Below, piece after piece: positions 61,269 through 64,000 of a DNA stretch of 64,000 nucleotides (positions are counted from its first letter, which is position 1; each line of letters begins with the position of its first letter). The stretch is from Cytobacillus oceanisediminis. GTDB taxonomy: Bacteria > Bacillota > Bacilli > Bacillales > Cytobacillaceae. The notes under the pieces were generated by a model. It saw nothing but the letters and a program-made list of their open reading frames with translations. It was not told where the DNA came from and did not search any database. A program made the translations under genes and the position numbers. The stretch covers positions 37,208-101,207 of the forward strand of contig NZ_VLKI01000019.1 in the NCBI RefSeq assembly GCF_007830235.1, given 5' to 3'.

Positions 61269-61583
61269 TTAAAGTTTGTTGGTTAAGAGTTCAACCAAAG
61301 TTTCTTTTGGTTGAAAGCCAATAATTTTATCCACGATTTCGCCATCTTAAAAGAAGATTCAAAGTTGGGATACTCATGACATAAAATTGGCCAGTTACTT
61401 GTTGATTTTCATCGGTTTTTATTTCACAATCTTAATCTTATCGCTCATCTCTGAGTAGATTTCTTCAAGAACTGGAGTAATCATCTTACATGGACCACAT
61501 CATGGTGCCCAAAAGTCCGCAAGTACAACTCCCTCAGAGGGTTTTTTCACAAAGTTTCCGTCTGTTACATGTTTAATCACCAT
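61269..61583 (-). pseudogene. trxA: Thioredoxin trxA pseudogene
   Basis: MVIKHVTDGNFVKKPSEGVV, LADFWAP-TGA-CGPCKMITPV LEE, then a frameshift, ENQQVTGQFYVMSIPTL, DGEIVDKIIGFQPKETLVEL. The TGA replaces the invariant Trp of WCGPC. At least one further frameshift and a TAA are present, so the gene is dead. Confidence 0.9.
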
Positions 61584-61680
61584 TTCAATTTCCAGCTGTT
61601 TTTTTGGTTAATAATTCAAATGTTTAAAAAACACTCATAATAACTTATCTTGGCTAATTACTATATCACTAAATGAATAA

Positions 61681-62506
<826 letters not shown>

Positions 62507-62515
62507 TGTTATACT
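62507..62515 (+). promoter_or_regulatory. Extended -10 promoter of the TetR-family gene
   Basis: TGTTATACT: TG at 62507-62508, -10 TATACT at 62510-62515. A TTGGGA 15 bp upstream could serve as a weak -35. The transcript would start at or very near the ATG at 62522. Confidence 0.6.
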
Positions 62516-62521
62516 TATTAT

Positions 62522-63151
62522 ATGGAAAAACTTAATGAAGCTAGGAAATCAAAGCATCGGCTGACGAAAAAGGGTGAAGAGACTCGCTCTCGAATCGTTT
62601 CTGCTGCAGCCAAATTGATGTTTGAGAAAGGCGTTGCAAGTACAAGCGTAGAGGATGTGCAAATAGAGGCTCAAGTCAGCTCGTCCCAGATATACCATTA
62701 TTTCAACGAGAAGCGAGAGCTGGTTAAAGCCGTAATTATTTATCAGACTGAGAAAGTGCTAAGCACCCAAGAGTCTTTGGTAATCCAACTTGACAGTATG
62801 GAAGCCCTAAAAACTTGGCGTGATGCGATTGTTCAACTTCAAAATGAGAGGCAATGTCGGGGTGGGTGTCCAATCGGCTCGCTTGCCAGTGAGTTGTCAG
62901 ACATTGAGCCAGATGCGCGTTCCGAGCTCGAAGCCGGATTTATGAAGTGGGAGAACTTTATTCGAAAAGGGCTACACACGATGCAGGAGCGTGGCGAACT
63001 GAGCACCAATGCCAATACAGACGAACTCGCTCTTGCGTTGCTGACCACACTTCAAGGAGGACTTCTTCTTACTCAGGTTCGAAAAGAAACACTACCCCTT
63101 GAAGTAGGATTGGACAGTATGCTAGCACATATCAGCTCATTCATCATTTGA
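62522..63151 (+). CDS. TetR/AcrR-family regulator (YxaF/LmrA-like), probably leaderless
   Basis: 209 residues. N-terminal HTH: ETRSRIVSAAAKLMFEKGVA, SSSQIYHYFNEKRELVKAVI. The ligand domain has RQCRGGCPIGSLASELSD, which is typical of the YxaF/LmrA branch. The frame opens at 62483, but that TTG lies upstream of the promoter -10, so I start at ATG 62522, which lies 6 bases after the -10. Target genes are not evident; no divergent partner is present. Confidence 0.85.
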   Translation: MEKLNEARKSKHRLTKKGEETRSRIVSAAAKLMFEKGVASTSVEDVQIEAQVSSSQIYHYFNEKRELVKAVIIYQTEKVLSTQESLVIQLDSMEALKTWRDAIVQLQNERQCRGGCPIGSLASELSDIEPDARSELEAGFMKWENFIRKGLHTMQERGELSTNANTDELALALLTTLQGGLLLTQVRKETLPLEVGLDSMLAHISSFII

Positions 63152-63506
63152 TATGGCAGAATGATAACACTTTATCCAATTGCACAAGATAGCATTCTAA
63201 TTTATTATGCTGAAAAACATCATGAAAGGAGGATAATGTTTTTATTCTGTTTTGCTCTATGAAAGGAATCGGTCCGAGTGTCTCTTTTGAAATAAAACTC
63301 CCATAAGGGTAAAGAGTTCCTTTTAGAGGCACAAAGCAGAAAATATCATGGAAAAAGCACATTAATTCGCAACTGTTCTGCCCCGTAAATGGTAGACACC
63401 AAATAACTTTTACGGGGTATTTTTTATGGGAAGATCAATGTTTTTCGTTATTAATAAACCATTTAATGTTAATTTATATAAATAAAGAAATTAACACTTC
63501 TACTAA
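63152..63506. other. Gap with a terminator-like hairpin
   Basis: No supported gene. Contains CCCCGTAAA / TTTTACGGGG at 63383-63417 followed by TATTTTTT, a likely plus-strand terminator. A short frame near 63235 with a good AGGAGG is only a dozen codons long. Confidence 0.5.
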
Positions 63507-64000
63507 CTATTTATTTTCATTAATAGTTGTACCTGGGAATACACAACCTTCGGGACCACAAGCTAATCCATCTTTTAAAAGGGCTTCTTGTGCCTTTTCT
63601 TTTTTTAATTGTTCCTGCTGCCATTCAATATCAATAATGGGTGAAAATTTTTCTGGATATCGTATATACCATCGTTGTTTTCGAATAAGAAAATTATCTG
63701 TATCAAGATAAAGAGCCTCGTCTAGCTCTTTTAATGCTTCTTCTTTTTTTCCGTTATTCGCATATTCCATCCCTAACTTAAACTTAGTTTCAGAGAGTTG
63801 TTTTTCTATGTTATTAACATTATTGGAGGGATTATAGTATTCATCATCTAAAATAACTTTTTCTACTGTTCCGTGTATTAGTTTTTCAACTGCGTCCAAA
63901 TGCTTTGGGTTTGAAACATGAAACCCTTGTTTAATTAAACGAATTGTACTGTTTTTATCGACGAAAATTCCATTCGGTACAATTTTAAATCCAAAATAAT
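63507..64000 (-). CDS. Redoxin-TPR-type protein, 5' end beyond window
   Basis: C-terminal 163 residues. Begins within a thioredoxin fold, YFGFKIVPNGIFVDKNSTIR, LIKQGFHVSNPKH, which contains the cis-Pro loop (IVPNG) and beta-hairpin of TlpA/ResA proteins. It continues into helical TPR-like repeats (ETKFKLGMEYANNGKKEEAL KELDEALY) and ends CGPEGC near the C-terminus (LACGPEGCVFPG). The active-site CxxC would lie outside the window. The internal TTG at 63899 is not the true start. Confidence 0.72.
   Translation of the reverse strand, partial: YFGFKIVPNGIFVDKNSTIRLIKQGFHVSNPKHLDAVEKLIHGTVEKVILDDEYYNPSNNVNNIEKQLSETKFKLGMEYANNGKKEEALKELDEALYLDTDNFLIRKQRWYIRYPEKFSPIIDIEWQQEQLKKEKAQEALLKDGLACGPEGCVFPGTTINENK

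Noticed and set aside
61495..61515. In-frame TGA next to CGPC in the trxA relic, as a possible selenocysteine (SelB is encoded in this window)
   Set aside because: The TGA replaces the invariant Trp of WCGPC, not a Cys, and the gene also has a frameshift and a TAA. It is a nonsense mutation.

Overview
The window is a piece of a low-GC Gram-positive chromosome from an endospore-forming Bacillaceae species. Support comes from the gerK-type germinant receptor, SAM (S-box) riboswitches, RsbR and CsbD stress genes, a LytE-type endopeptidase, AGGAGG-type ribosome sites and TTG/GTG starts. The presence of SelB narrows this to the bacilli that decode selenocysteine. I cannot name the species from sequence alone.

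Region 1 (1-36300) is mostly intact chromosome. In order it holds: the end of a lipoprotein gene, an LTA-synthase-family gene, a YczE-like membrane protein, a nuclease-fused DinG/XPD helicase, RsbR, MscS, an AI-2E exporter, an M42 peptidase, a CwlK-like peptidase, the metNPQ methionine transporter behind a SAM riboswitch, CsbD, LytE, SelB, CoaW, a YwaF-like protein, a SET-domain protein, an ATP pyrophosphatase, sbcDC, metT behind a second SAM riboswitch, DUF421, a cold-shock protein, an orphan holin and a lone DnaB/DnaD C-terminal domain. Three complete 181-239 bp MITE-like elements lie here, each with inverted ends and an 8-bp target duplication. At 31.5-36.3 kb two divergent transcription units share a control region with two Zur boxes: FAD protein, CobW/COG0523 chaperone and zinc-free ribosomal protein L33 to the left; YcgR-like permease and histidine-rich YcgQ-like protein to the right. 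This is a zinc-starvation module.

Region 2 (36300-51600) is an accessory block tied to copper and thiol redox, full of decayed genes. Intact genes are CopCD, a methionine-rich secreted peptide, a second Lgt, a SHOCT protein, an F510_1955-type protein, a histidine kinase and response regulator, CtaG and a CcdA/DsbD-like membrane protein. Relics include a resB-ccdA deletion fusion, a redoxin start, a MerA end, YunG, DUF4181, VOC and NhaC. Five promoters in this block share one architecture: 7-bp half-sites repeated every 11 bp, ending exactly 9 bp upstream of the -10 box. The response regulator encoded inside the block is the likely activator, so this looks like a self-contained, autoregulated regulon.

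Region 3 (51600-64000) is a mosaic: IS3-family fragments, a gerKA-gerKC-gerKB operon lying between an IS3 end and a Tn3-family terminal repeat, one very GC-rich oxidoreductase gene that appears to have arrived with its own terminator, a nitroreductase and a peroxiredoxin-like gene, broken trxA and trxB, a TetR regulator that is probably leaderless, and the C-terminal part of a redoxin-TPR protein at the right edge.
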